DNA from: JBALVO01 sp036961445
GTDB taxonomy: Bacteria > Pseudomonadota > Gammaproteobacteria > Pseudomonadales > Halieaceae
DNA: 36,657 bases
Direction: 5' to 3'
NCBI GenBank assembly: GCA_036961445.1
Contig: JBALVO010000027.1
Span: forward strand, 1 to 36,657
Positions 1 through 7,440 of the stretch are shown here, in pieces. The translations under genes were made by a program, and so were the position numbers. Within the stretch, counting starts at the first letter, position 1, and each line of letters starts with the position of its first letter. Below the pieces are notes generated by a model. The model saw only the letters and a program-made list of their open reading frames with translations, made no database searches and was not told where the DNA came from.

Positions 1-66
1 ATAGACGGCATCATCATTACGCGTTGCCGCGTAATAAGAGGGGCAATGTTGCTCGGCAGACGTCAT
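1..66 (-). CDS. N-terminus of PuuB-like FAD oxidoreductase (partial)
   Basis: Only the first 22 codons are in the window; the gene runs off the left edge. The minus strand reads ATG at 66-64 and gives MTSAEQHCPSYYAATRNDDA. The segment PSYYAAT resembles, from memory, the N-terminus of E. coli gamma-glutamylputrescine oxidoreductase PuuB (SSYYAAT). A strong Shine-Dalgarno sequence, AAGGAG (75-80), lies 8 nt upstream and fixes the start. PuuB-type enzymes are DAO-family flavoproteins that oxidise gamma-glutamyl-polyamines made by PuuA, and a PuuA-like gene is present at 3929-5314. The gene is divergent from the TetR-GNAT regulator and shares its operator region. The call rests on a short segment; another DAO-family oxidase is possible. 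Confidence 0.6.
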   Translation of the reverse strand, partial: MTSAEQHCPSYYAATRNDDAVY

Positions 67-78
67 ACAGACCACTCC

Positions 79-95
79 TTGCTATATCTATATTT
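79..95. promoter_or_regulatory. putative TetR operator between puuB-like gene and TetR-GNAT
   Basis: The stretch TTGCTATATCTATATTT contains near-symmetrical TATAT elements. Its first nine bases are identical to 3887-3895 in the operator array before the Rieske gene. It overlaps the expected -35 zone of the promoter at 113-118 and the leader of the PuuB-like gene. Binding by the adjacent TetR-GNAT protein is inferred. Confidence 0.4.
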
Positions 96-112
96 AATTT
101 TTTGAATGTGCA

Positions 113-118
113 TATAAT
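113..118 (+). promoter_or_regulatory. -10 box (TATAAT) of the TetR-GNAT promoter
   Basis: A perfect TATAAT at 113-118 would place transcription start near 125, leaving a leader of about 57 nt before the ATG at 182. This argues against the TTG at 125 as the translation start. No good -35 hexamer is visible, as the upstream region is AT-rich and carries the putative operator. The same bases read on the minus strand give TTATAT, so divergent promoters may overlap here. Confidence 0.45.
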
Positions 119-181
119 GCCATTTTGTCCGCGCAGTTCCAAGACATTCACGCTCACAATCGGGCGCAAAGGTTTTCAACC

Positions 182-1306
182 ATGAGTGAAAAAAAATCCG
201 GGATGAATCAGGCCATACACGCAGAGCGGCGACGCCTGCTAATAGATGCCACCATGAGCGCGATTTCCGAGTACGGCCTGTCAAAACTAACCCTGGCGAA
301 GATTGCCAGCATCGCGGGCCTGACGGCTGGATCGGTCAATTTTCACTTTTCCAGCAAAGAAACCCTGCTACTGGAGACCCTCACCTTCCTTGCCGAAGAG
401 TTTGAGCACAGCGTAGACAAGGCACTGGCAAAAGCCGGCACGGATCCAGCCAGGCGCATGACAGCCCTGTTTGAGGCATCACTGGATCCAGAACTCACCG
501 AGCCACGCAAAATGGCGGTGTGGTTCGCGTTTGCCTCCGAGGCAAGAGCCAGGGTCGACTACCAGCGCATCTGCGGGGCCCAGGACAAGAAAATATTCGC
601 CATCACACTAAAACTCTGCGATGAACTCATTCATCTGGGCGGCAAACAGCACTATATGAATGCGCGCGCCATGGCCAACTCCGTGCAGGGACTCGTTGAT
701 GAAATCTGGCAGGAGATTCTCTATGCTGGCAACGACTACGACCGGGATGATGCGCGCTTTCTGTACCTCTCCTTTCTGGCCAGTGTATTTCCCTGGTCCT
801 ATGAAGCACCAAACCAACCGGCCGCACGCGGCGAGACGCTAACCGCGAAAGACAAATCGCTGCGCATTGTCCGTGCCGATAAAACAAACCTGGCAGCGTG
901 CAGTCAATTGTTCGACCTGTATCGCCAATTCTATGAGGAACCGGCAGATCCCAAGCTGGCCCGAAAATTTATCGGCGACAACATCCGCAAGGAGCGCTCG
1001 GTTATATTCCTGGCATTCGATAACGCCGATCAAGCGCTGGGTTTCGTGCAACTGTACCCGGGTTGGTGCTCGGTAGAGGCAGCACCTGTATGGACGCTGT
1101 ACGATCTCTACGTGGATCAAGCGGCGCGGCAGCGCGGCGTGGGCAGAGCCCTGATGCTCCGTGCGGAGAAAATGGCACGTAAAACCCGCGCCTGCCGCAT
1201 TGACCTGGAGACGGCTATCGACAACTACAGCGCTCAGGCACTATACGAAGAATTGGGGTACGAGCGCGAGGTCAATTTTTACAAGTACTCGCTGGCACTG
1301 GGATAA
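182..1306 (+). CDS. TetR/BetI-like regulator fused to a GNAT acetyltransferase
   Basis: The 374-residue protein has two parts. Residues 1-210 form a TetR repressor with helix-turn-helix at about 36-56 (LTLAKIASIAGLTAGSVNFH) and a BetI-type ligand domain (KMAVWFAFASEA near 110-121). Residues 226-374 form a GNAT N-acetyltransferase with the acetyl-CoA loop RQRGVGR at 316-322 and a typical ending (NYSAQALYEELGYE). BetI-like regulators normally end near residue 200, so this is a true fusion. The ATG at 182 was chosen over TTG 125 because of the TATAAT box at 113-118. It probably controls the PuuB-like gene and the Rieske/aminotransferase unit, which carry similar upstream motifs. It is a close paralogue of the TetR at 12002-12649. 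The acetyltransferase substrate is unknown; polyamines or a pathway intermediate are plausible. Confidence 0.85.
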   Translation: MSEKKSGMNQAIHAERRRLLIDATMSAISEYGLSKLTLAKIASIAGLTAGSVNFHFSSKETLLLETLTFLAEEFEHSVDKALAKAGTDPARRMTALFEASLDPELTEPRKMAVWFAFASEARARVDYQRICGAQDKKIFAITLKLCDELIHLGGKQHYMNARAMANSVQGLVDEIWQEILYAGNDYDRDDARFLYLSFLASVFPWSYEAPNQPAARGETLTAKDKSLRIVRADKTNLAACSQLFDLYRQFYEEPADPKLARKFIGDNIRKERSVIFLAFDNADQALGFVQLYPGWCSVEAAPVWTLYDLYVDQAARQRGVGRALMLRAEKMARKTRACRIDLETAIDNYSAQALYEELGYEREVNFYKYSLALG

Positions 1307-1337
1307 GACGGTGAGCGCAGATCGACTCACTCGACCA

Positions 1338-2708
1338 TCAGGTGCTGACGCCCTGCAGATCGGCCTGGGCCAGCAGCAGTGCCTTGCGTAGCGCTAACAC
1401 CATATCGTCGATTTGCTCCACGGTAATAATCAGCGGCGGCGACATAATACAGACATTGATCAGGGGCCGTACCAACAACCCAAATTGATGGCAGTAATTA
1501 TCCACCAACTCGCCTATGGCATAATCCTGCGCCAACAAGCCCTCCCCGTGCGCATCATTTTCCACCCGCATCTCTATCGCTGCCATCAAGCCGATGCCGC
1601 GAACATCCCCAACTAACGGGATATCCAGCAACGTCCGTAGCTGCGCCTGAAAATAAGGCCCCACCTCGCGCACATGGGCCAAAAGATCCTCGCGCTCGAT
1701 AATATCCCAACTGGCCAAGGCCGCAGCGCAGGCCACAGGACTCCCAGACCAGGTATACCCATTGGAGTAGATATTTCCCTGCGCACTGTCCCCGGAGATT
1801 TCCGCCAGGAAACGGTCCGACACAGCAAAGCCGCCCAACGGCACGTAGCCGGAGGTCACCCCCTTGGCGAAGGTAATAATATCGGGCACCACATCAAACA
1901 CCTCCTGGGACGCAAACCAGTGACCAAGCCGACCAAAGGCGGTGACCACTTCGTCGGCGATGTAGACGATCCCATGCTTCTTTACCACCTCCCAGCAACG
2001 GCGGTTATAATCCTGCGGCGGCACAATGACGCCACCGGATCCCAGCACCGGTTCGGCAATAAAACACATGACATTTTCAGGGCCAAGTTTGAGTATTTTC
2101 GCCTCCAGTTCGGCGATCAGAAAATCACAAAAATCCTGCTCGCTCATCTCCATGTCGTGATAGTACTGACACGGCGCACTGAGAAAGTGCACATTCTCCT
2201 GCAAGGTATCCATGGCCGTCTTATCCCGCTCTTTACCGGTAACCGAGGCAGAGAGAAACGTACTACCGTGATAAGCGTGGTCACGGGACAAAATGTGCTT
2301 GCGTTGCGGAAGGCCCTTGATATTGTTCGCGAGCTGGCAAAGACGCAGCGCGGAATCAACTGCCGTTGACCCACCCGTGGTAAAAAAGATGCGATTGAGA
2401 TCGCCGGGGGTGTGCGCCGCTATGCGAGTCGCGAGCTCCACTTCCACAGGATGGATAACCGTGAAAGCCGTGGCATAACCCAGCTGCATGATCTGCGCCG
2501 AGACCGCATCGGCAATTTCCTGCCGAGCGTAGCCCGTCTGCATACACCACATACCCGCCGGACCGTCCAGCAAACGGTGCCCGTGTTCATCGTAGATATA
2601 AGCCCCCTCACCCCGCACGATTAACGGGGTTGATTCATCCTCACCCAGTGCTGGCAAGTCGCCCCAGGGATGCAACAGGTGACGGTTGAATTGCTCGCGA
2701 TAGCTCAT
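1338..2708 (-). CDS. class III PLP-dependent aminotransferase
   Basis: The 456-residue protein is of normal length for class III (omega-amino acid/diamine) aminotransferases. Visible landmarks are the cofactor-binding TTGGSTAVDSAL (110-121), the DHAYHGST segment (143-150), the ADEVVTAFGR motif (251-260) with the PLP-contacting Asp, and the Schiff-base lysine K282 in FAKGVTSGY. Such enzymes move the amino group of a diamine, beta-alanine, GABA or similar compound to pyruvate or 2-oxoglutarate. The start ATG overlaps the Rieske stop as ATGA (2705-2708), showing translational coupling. With PuuA-, PuuB- and Pot-like genes nearby, a SpuC-like polyamine or omega-amino acid role is likely but not proven. 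Confidence 0.88.
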   Translation of the reverse strand: MSYREQFNRHLLHPWGDLPALGEDESTPLIVRGEGAYIYDEHGHRLLDGPAGMWCMQTGYARQEIADAVSAQIMQLGYATAFTVIHPVEVELATRIAAHTPGDLNRIFFTTGGSTAVDSALRLCQLANNIKGLPQRKHILSRDHAYHGSTFLSASVTGKERDKTAMDTLQENVHFLSAPCQYYHDMEMSEQDFCDFLIAELEAKILKLGPENVMCFIAEPVLGSGGVIVPPQDYNRRCWEVVKKHGIVYIADEVVTAFGRLGHWFASQEVFDVVPDIITFAKGVTSGYVPLGGFAVSDRFLAEISGDSAQGNIYSNGYTWSGSPVACAAALASWDIIEREDLLAHVREVGPYFQAQLRTLLDIPLVGDVRGIGLMAAIEMRVENDAHGEGLLAQDYAIGELVDNYCHQFGLLVRPLINVCIMSPPLIITVEQIDDMVLALRKALLLAQADLQGVST

Positions 2709-3799
2709 AAGGCGCTCTGGGCTGACCGCGACATCGTGTCAAGATACCAGTTGATGAACTCCTGCAGCGTTGCTTCGAATTCCGGATGATAGGGGCCAGG
2801 CTCAAAAAAGCGCGAGTTCACACCTTCACTGTTGCGACTGATAATGAACTCATCTTCCAGGGTTGTGTTATGCCACAGCCAGGTCACCTTATCCCTGTCG
2901 TAATCAACGCCCTCCTGCGCATCGCCATTAACAAACCACACCACCTCCATGTCAGTTGACGTCAAACTACGAGGTATAAAGCGATATAACACACAGTGGT
3001 CGGGATAGTTGAGCATAAAAGACAACGGTCCCATCTGGAAGTCACCGGCGCCGCCATCATAGGCTTGTATATTGCCCATTAGCGGAGCCACTGGCTGGCC
3101 GTCCTCGCTACCGGTAAGATAGCCATCGAACAAACCGTAACGACTGGTATAAGCGCAAGCACCAAAACCTGCGGCATTCAGATAAATCGCATAATAGTCC
3201 TTACCCATGCCCTCTACGCCTGTCACTTGCTCGGTGCGATCCAGCATCGCCTGCACAATGTCTGCAACCTTGTAGTCTCGATCCTTAAGGGTGTGCATAC
3301 GGGCATAAGCACGATGGGATGTAGCGCAGTGATAACACTCCAGGTAGTTTTCCAGCACCAGCTTCCAGTTGGCATCCACCGTGTAGGTTTGCTTGTGGGC
3401 AACCTTGGCATGCTCCAGGTCGTAGGCACCCAGCGGTGCTTCCAGATTCGATAACGGCCCGAGAAAATCGGCAGCCTGCGGATCACAATTGATAAATATC
3501 AGGCCCATGTAAACCACGATGCGCGCTTTCTTCAGACCATAAGCAGCACTGTCAAAGTCCGCGCGAACCTCCATCTCACGGGCCGCCTTTAAACTACCAT
3601 CGGTGTTGTAGACCCANNNNNNNNNNNNNNNNNNNNNNNNNNNNNNNNNNNNNNNNNNNNNNNNNNNNNNNNNNNNNNNNNNNNNNNNNNNNNNNNNNNN
3701 NNNNNNNNNNNNNNNNTAATCCGGCCGGGCCTGCTCGGCCTTGACCATTGCTGCAATTTTTTCGATCGAGTCATCGACGTCGGTAGCAATAAATTTCAT
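2705..3799 (-). CDS. Rieske [2Fe-2S] ring-hydroxylating-type oxygenase alpha subunit, broken by an assembly gap
   Basis: The visible 27 N-terminal residues and about 300 C-terminal residues belong to the Rieske non-haem iron oxygenase family. After the gap the sequence resumes at WVYNTDGSLKAARE, the strand just after the second CxxH cluster motif of such proteins. The mononuclear iron motif NYLECYHCATSH (near 3320-3355) is intact. Both Rieske ligand motifs fall in the 100 Ns at 3617-3716. Family members need about 90 residues where 34 X are shown, so the gap is probably longer than drawn. Relatives include glycine-betaine monooxygenase (GbcA) and stachydrine or carnitine oxygenases, which remove methyl or side groups from quaternary amines. 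No reductase partner is adjacent in the window. The gene leads a two-gene unit with the aminotransferase. Confidence 0.85.
   Translation of the reverse strand: MKFIATDVDDSIEKIAAMVKAEQARPDXXXXXXXXXXXXXXXXXXXXXXXXXXXXXXXXXXWVYNTDGSLKAAREMEVRADFDSAAYGLKKARIVVYMGLIFINCDPQAADFLGPLSNLEAPLGAYDLEHAKVAHKQTYTVDANWKLVLENYLECYHCATSHRAYARMHTLKDRDYKVADIVQAMLDRTEQVTGVEGMGKDYYAIYLNAAGFGACAYTSRYGLFDGYLTGSEDGQPVAPLMGNIQAYDGGAGDFQMGPLSFMLNYPDHCVLYRFIPRSLTSTDMEVVWFVNGDAQEGVDYDRDKVTWLWHNTTLEDEFIISRNSEGVNSRFFEPGPYHPEFEATLQEFINWYLDTMSRSAQSAL
3617..3716. other. assembly gap of 100 Ns
   Basis: Exactly 100 consecutive Ns, the conventional placeholder for a gap of unknown size. It removes the Rieske cluster-binding region of the oxygenase gene. 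The reading frame staying open across it is not evidence of true length. Confidence 0.99.
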
Positions 3800-3852
3800 C
3801 TATTTACCCGGAGATAGCGTCATGGAAACCTGCATAGGTCTTATAGGCAGGG

Positions 3853-3858
3853 AGTATA
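3853..3858 (-). promoter_or_regulatory. -10 box of the Rieske/aminotransferase promoter
   Basis: The minus strand reads TATACT here, about 54 bases before the ATG at 3799. The operator-like array at 3878-3904 covers the expected -35 position. No convincing -35 hexamer is visible. The glutamine synthetase gene ends at 3929, so this 129-bp gap gives the Rieske gene its own regulated promoter. Confidence 0.45.
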
Positions 3859-3877
3859 CTACAGGCCACTAAACGTT

Positions 3878-3904
3878 CATATAGATTGCTATATGACCAT
3901 ATAG
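3878..3904. promoter_or_regulatory. CATATAG/CTATATG operator array
   Basis: Three 7-bp elements alternate in orientation: CATATAG (3878-3884), CTATATG (3889-3895) and CATATAG (3898-3904). They make two overlapping palindromes with spacers of 4 and 2 bp; the second is CTATATGACCATATAG. They lie just upstream of the -10 box of the Rieske gene. Part of the array (TTGCTATAT, 3887-3895) recurs at 79-87. A TetR-family dimer, probably the TetR-GNAT protein, is the likely ligand; this is inferred. Confidence 0.55.
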
Positions 3905-3928
3905 TGGAGCAATGGTAACGCCACATTG

Positions 3929-5314
3929 TCACACAGCGCGCAAATACCACTGGTAGTCCAGATTGGAAATAGTGGCATGAAAGGCATCACATTCAGCTCG
4001 CCGCATGGTCTGGAAAACACTGCAGTAAGAACTTCCCAGGTATTCACTTAACACTGCCGAGCGAGCGAACTCATCCAACGCCGACTCCCAGCGATTGGGC
4101 AATACCGCTGCCTGCTCTGGTAGCTCGGTATTTTCAGGCACCATAGGGCCGGGTTCGCAACCCTGCTCGATACCATAATGCATACCCGCCAGAATCGCCG
4201 CGACCACCAGGTAGGGATTGGCATCGGCACCGGCCACCCGATGCTCCACACGACGATTATCATCACTGGAAACAGGTATGCGCAAACTCACATCGCGATG
4301 GTTATAACCCCAACACGGTGACATCGGCACATAAGTGCCCGCAACAAAGCGCCGATAGGAATTGGCATTGGGTGCAAAAATGGCCATAGCAGCCGGCATG
4401 GTCTGCGCCATACCACCAATGGCGTGGCGCAGCGTGTCAGAAATTGCCGGCGCCTGCTCAGCTTCACCAGCACTGAACACATTGGCACCAGCCGCGTCGT
4501 ACAAACTGGTATGAATGTGCATGCCACAGCCGGCGCTTGCGGCAAAGGGTTTGGCCATAAACGTTGCAGAGATACCGTGCTGAAGGGCGACACCTTTTAC
4601 AATACGCTTGAGTAACAGGGCGTGATCGCACGCCATCAATGGATCGCGCACATGGTGCGTATTGATCTCCCACTGACCCGGCGCAAACTCGCTGTGTATG
4701 ATGGTGAGGGGCACGCCCTGCAGCTCACAGGCAATCCGCACGTCATTAAGGAAGGCGTCGTGCTCCCACATATCCTCCGCCATGGCGTACTGGATGCCCT
4801 GTTGCTGCATACCTGTACCCGGAATGCGCCCCAGCAGCGGTACCGGCACCACGCCATCACCCGGGGCCACCAGATAGAATTCCAATTCCGTCGCCACCAC
4901 CGGCGTGAGACCGGAGTCCGCAAAGCGCTGCAATACACGCGCCAGCACGTTGCGCGGATCAACCCATGCCGGTCCGCCGTCGAGCTCACCCAGTGAAGCC
5001 AACACCTGGCCGGTGGGAGACGCCAGCCATGGCACCGGCGCCAGGGTACCTGCGATGGGCAGCAGTTTTTTGTCGGGTTCGCCGGCCACCAATTGCGGAT
5101 CGACCTTGTCACTGTACTCGCCCATAGTGGTCACTAGCGGCTGGCTGGCCACACTTTTCAGGGAACCGCTGAACAGGGCCTGGAACTCGCTGCGATGAAT
5201 TCTCTTGCAGCGAAAAATTCCATTCATATCCGGCATCAACACTTCCAGCATTTGAATATCCGGATACTGCGCAATAAACGCGTCCAGTTCACTCTGCGCT
5301 GCTACTTGCATCAT
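3929..5314 (-). CDS. glutamine synthetase family enzyme, PuuA-like gamma-glutamyl-amine ligase
   Basis: The 461-residue protein carries glutamine synthetase signatures: the metal-binding ATELEFYLV, the ATP-binding KPFAASAGCGMHIHTSL, NSYRRFVAGTYVP, and the late catalytic stretch RRVEHRVAGADANPY. Length and motifs fit the PuuA/gamma-glutamylpolyamine or gamma-glutamylmethylamide synthetase branch better than the ammonia-assimilating GlnA. Such enzymes join glutamate to an amine with ATP. The start is ATG at 5314, overlapping the stop of the acyl-CoA ligase gene as ATGA (5311-5314); a second ATG follows immediately, and GAGGTGG lies just upstream. It is the last gene of the long minus-strand unit. 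Together with the PuuB-like gene and the Pot transporter it points to gamma-glutamylated amine catabolism. Confidence 0.85.
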   Translation of the reverse strand: MMQVAAQSELDAFIAQYPDIQMLEVLMPDMNGIFRCKRIHRSEFQALFSGSLKSVASQPLVTTMGEYSDKVDPQLVAGEPDKKLLPIAGTLAPVPWLASPTGQVLASLGELDGGPAWVDPRNVLARVLQRFADSGLTPVVATELEFYLVAPGDGVVPVPLLGRIPGTGMQQQGIQYAMAEDMWEHDAFLNDVRIACELQGVPLTIIHSEFAPGQWEINTHHVRDPLMACDHALLLKRIVKGVALQHGISATFMAKPFAASAGCGMHIHTSLYDAAGANVFSAGEAEQAPAISDTLRHAIGGMAQTMPAAMAIFAPNANSYRRFVAGTYVPMSPCWGYNHRDVSLRIPVSSDDNRRVEHRVAGADANPYLVVAAILAGMHYGIEQGCEPGPMVPENTELPEQAAVLPNRWESALDEFARSAVLSEYLGSSYCSVFQTMRRAECDAFHATISNLDYQWYLRAV

Positions 5315-7434
5315 CCACCTCTTACTGGCGTATTGTTCTCTTCCGGGGCTGCGGACACGATCAAGGCATCCAGCCCCACACAATCATCTACCATCAGCCG
5401 CACGGGGTTTATATCAACCTCCGCCATGCAATCTGCCAGCGCGACGGCCAGCACCGACAGGCGCGATGCCATAGCACAATATTTATCCATCGCCAGGGCC
5501 GGCCTGCCGCGCACCTCAGCCAACAGTTTGCGCAAGCGCAAGCCGTCTACCGCTGTGCGCGCCCGGGCGGCGCTAAAGGGAGGCAACAATACCGCCACGT
5601 CCTGCATAAGCTCGGTATGAATTCCACCAAAGCCCAGCAACACCACTGGACCGAATTGCGCATCCCGGGCGACACCCAGAATCATCTCAATGCCAGCGCC
5701 GTCAACCATGGGCACTGCAATAGCGTGGGGACCCAGGCGCACAGCAAGTGCATCATAGGCCGCCGCGAGTTGATCAAAATTCGCCAGACCCAGCACCACC
5801 CCTGCAACATCGGACTTATGCGCGATACCCGGCATCGCCGTCTTAAGCGCTAGCGGATAACGTAACTGTCCTGACAAGGCATGCAGCTGGGTCGACTCTG
5901 AAAAAGACCAACCACCAGTCACAGGAATATCAAAGTCACGCAACAAGTCGCCCGCCACCTGTTCGGACAACGGCTGCCCTGACAGTAGTAGCTCGCGCCA
6001 ATGGGCGAGCTTGTCCGCATCCAACGCAGGCATAGCAGGCGCTTCGGCCAGCGCCATAAAGTTACGCCAGGATATCAGGCAGCGCGCGCCCACCAGGAAT
6101 TCACGCAAACCATCGAGCACAGGCATGCCCTGCGCCGTCGCCGCCAACACCTGCGCATCACTGCCCGTGCCCTGGTGGTTTGCCACCAGGAAAACCGGTT
6201 TACCCGTGGCCAGTTGCGCCGCTCGCAGGTACTCAAGATAAGACGGGTAGATCTCGCCACCGGGCGCCCGGTCGTGAATCACCGCACCCAGCGCCGCGCC
6301 CGGATCGGACAATAACGTCGTAAAGCAATCCGACATGGTTTGCGCGGCGTCCATACCGCCACTACCCCAGGCATCCAGCGGATTGACCGCGGGCAGGCCC
6401 TCATCCAACAGCGGTGTCAGTCGCTCTACTGTCGCCGGCGCCAGCGCAGTCAGGGGCACCTGCAACTGGTCGGCCAGATCGATCGCCAACTGCCGCTCAC
6501 CACCGGAATCGTGCAGGCTGACCAGCCCACCGGCGGCCACTGGAAACGGCTGGGCAAACATAATCAACGCGGTGGCCAGCTGCGCCATATCATCAACGCG
6601 CTGTACACCATAGTGGTCGAACACAGCCTGGTAACTGGCATCGCTGCCAGCCAATGCACCGCTATGGGAAACGGCCAGTTCTGCAGCCAACTCACTCTTG
6701 CCCACCTTGATCACGACGATGGGAATTTTTCGTTGCCGGGCCTTGGCCAGCGCGGCGATAAACTTGGCCGGGTGACGGCTGGTCTCCAGAAACAAACCCA
6801 CCACCCGCGTCTGCGGCTGGTCCAGTACATAATCCAGGTAATCTTCCATGGCCAGGCACAGCTCCTGACCGGTGGACGCGGCAAAACTGAATGCCAGGCG
6901 CTCGTCACAATCGAGGATACCTGACATACCCGCGCCCGACTGACTCAATAGCACCACGTTACCCGGCGGCCTATGGCTGCGCGTATCGAAACCGGAGATC
7001 CACACCGCGTCGCTGACGTTGAAAAAGCCCATGGCGTTGCCGCCGTGCAATAACAGGCCCGCGGCCAGCGCTTTATCGCGCACGCGCTCGCGCAGGGGCG
7101 GTGCCGTGTCCTGTGCCAATTGCAGGGATGAAAAAATAGTAGCCGCCGGCACACCCAGCGCAATGGCCTCGTCCAGGCAGGCCTCCACACGCGCATCGCT
7201 CACCACAAACACCACATGTTGTGGCACCTGTGGCAGCGCTGACAGGGTGGGGTAACAGGCAATACCGGCAATGGAATCGCTGGAGGGATTTACCGCGAAG
7301 AGCTCGCCGTCAAAACCGCCCTTGCGCAAGTTCACCAGCACCTCATTGCCGGGCGAACCCGGGCGGGTACTCGCCCCCACCACCGCGATCGAGCGGGACC
7401 TTACCAGCGGATCGAGTCGGTGGGGGCTATTCAT
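5311..7434 (-). CDS. NDP-forming acyl-CoA ligase (acetate-CoA ligase family)
   Basis: The 707-residue protein has the full domain set of ADP-forming acetyl-CoA synthetases on one chain. It has an N-terminal CoA-binding domain (RSRSIAVVGASTRPGSPGNE, residues about 13-32), a succinyl-CoA-ligase-like middle with the phospho-histidine loop SHSGALAGSD, and a C-terminal ATP-grasp domain (PLALKTAMPGIAHKSDVAGV). It converts an acyl acid, CoA and ATP to acyl-CoA, or the reverse. It starts 6 bp after the GcvT-like gene and overlaps the PuuA-like gene by 4 bp, so it belongs to the same unit. It may activate the carbon skeleton left after amine removal, upstream of the acyl-CoA dehydrogenase at 12654. 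The acyl substrate is not identifiable. Confidence 0.87.
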   Translation of the reverse strand: MNSPHRLDPLVRSRSIAVVGASTRPGSPGNEVLVNLRKGGFDGELFAVNPSSDSIAGIACYPTLSALPQVPQHVVFVVSDARVEACLDEAIALGVPAATIFSSLQLAQDTAPPLRERVRDKALAAGLLLHGGNAMGFFNVSDAVWISGFDTRSHRPPGNVVLLSQSGAGMSGILDCDERLAFSFAASTGQELCLAMEDYLDYVLDQPQTRVVGLFLETSRHPAKFIAALAKARQRKIPIVVIKVGKSELAAELAVSHSGALAGSDASYQAVFDHYGVQRVDDMAQLATALIMFAQPFPVAAGGLVSLHDSGGERQLAIDLADQLQVPLTALAPATVERLTPLLDEGLPAVNPLDAWGSGGMDAAQTMSDCFTTLLSDPGAALGAVIHDRAPGGEIYPSYLEYLRAAQLATGKPVFLVANHQGTGSDAQVLAATAQGMPVLDGLREFLVGARCLISWRNFMALAEAPAMPALDADKLAHWRELLLSGQPLSEQVAGDLLRDFDIPVTGGWSFSESTQLHALSGQLRYPLALKTAMPGIAHKSDVAGVVLGLANFDQLAAAYDALAVRLGPHAIAVPMVDGAGIEMILGVARDAQFGPVVLLGFGGIHTELMQDVAVLLPPFSAARARTAVDGLRLRKLLAEVRGRPALAMDKYCAMASRLSVLAVALADCMAEVDINPVRLMVDDCVGLDALIVSAAPEENNTPVRGG

Positions 7435-7440
7435 TGGGTC

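Noticed and set aside
63..284. Open frame on the minus strand near the left edge
   Set aside because: It is antisense to the TetR-GNAT gene and its leader and has no recognisable domain. The real minus-strand gene here is the PuuB-like start at 66.
1321..1345. Possible terminator between TetR-GNAT and aminotransferase stops
   Set aside because: Only a 5-bp GTGAG/CTCAC stem with no T run; too weak to call.
1674..2369. 231-codon plus-strand open frame
   Set aside because: It lies wholly opposite the aminotransferase gene, whose catalytic motifs are clear, and has no domain of its own.
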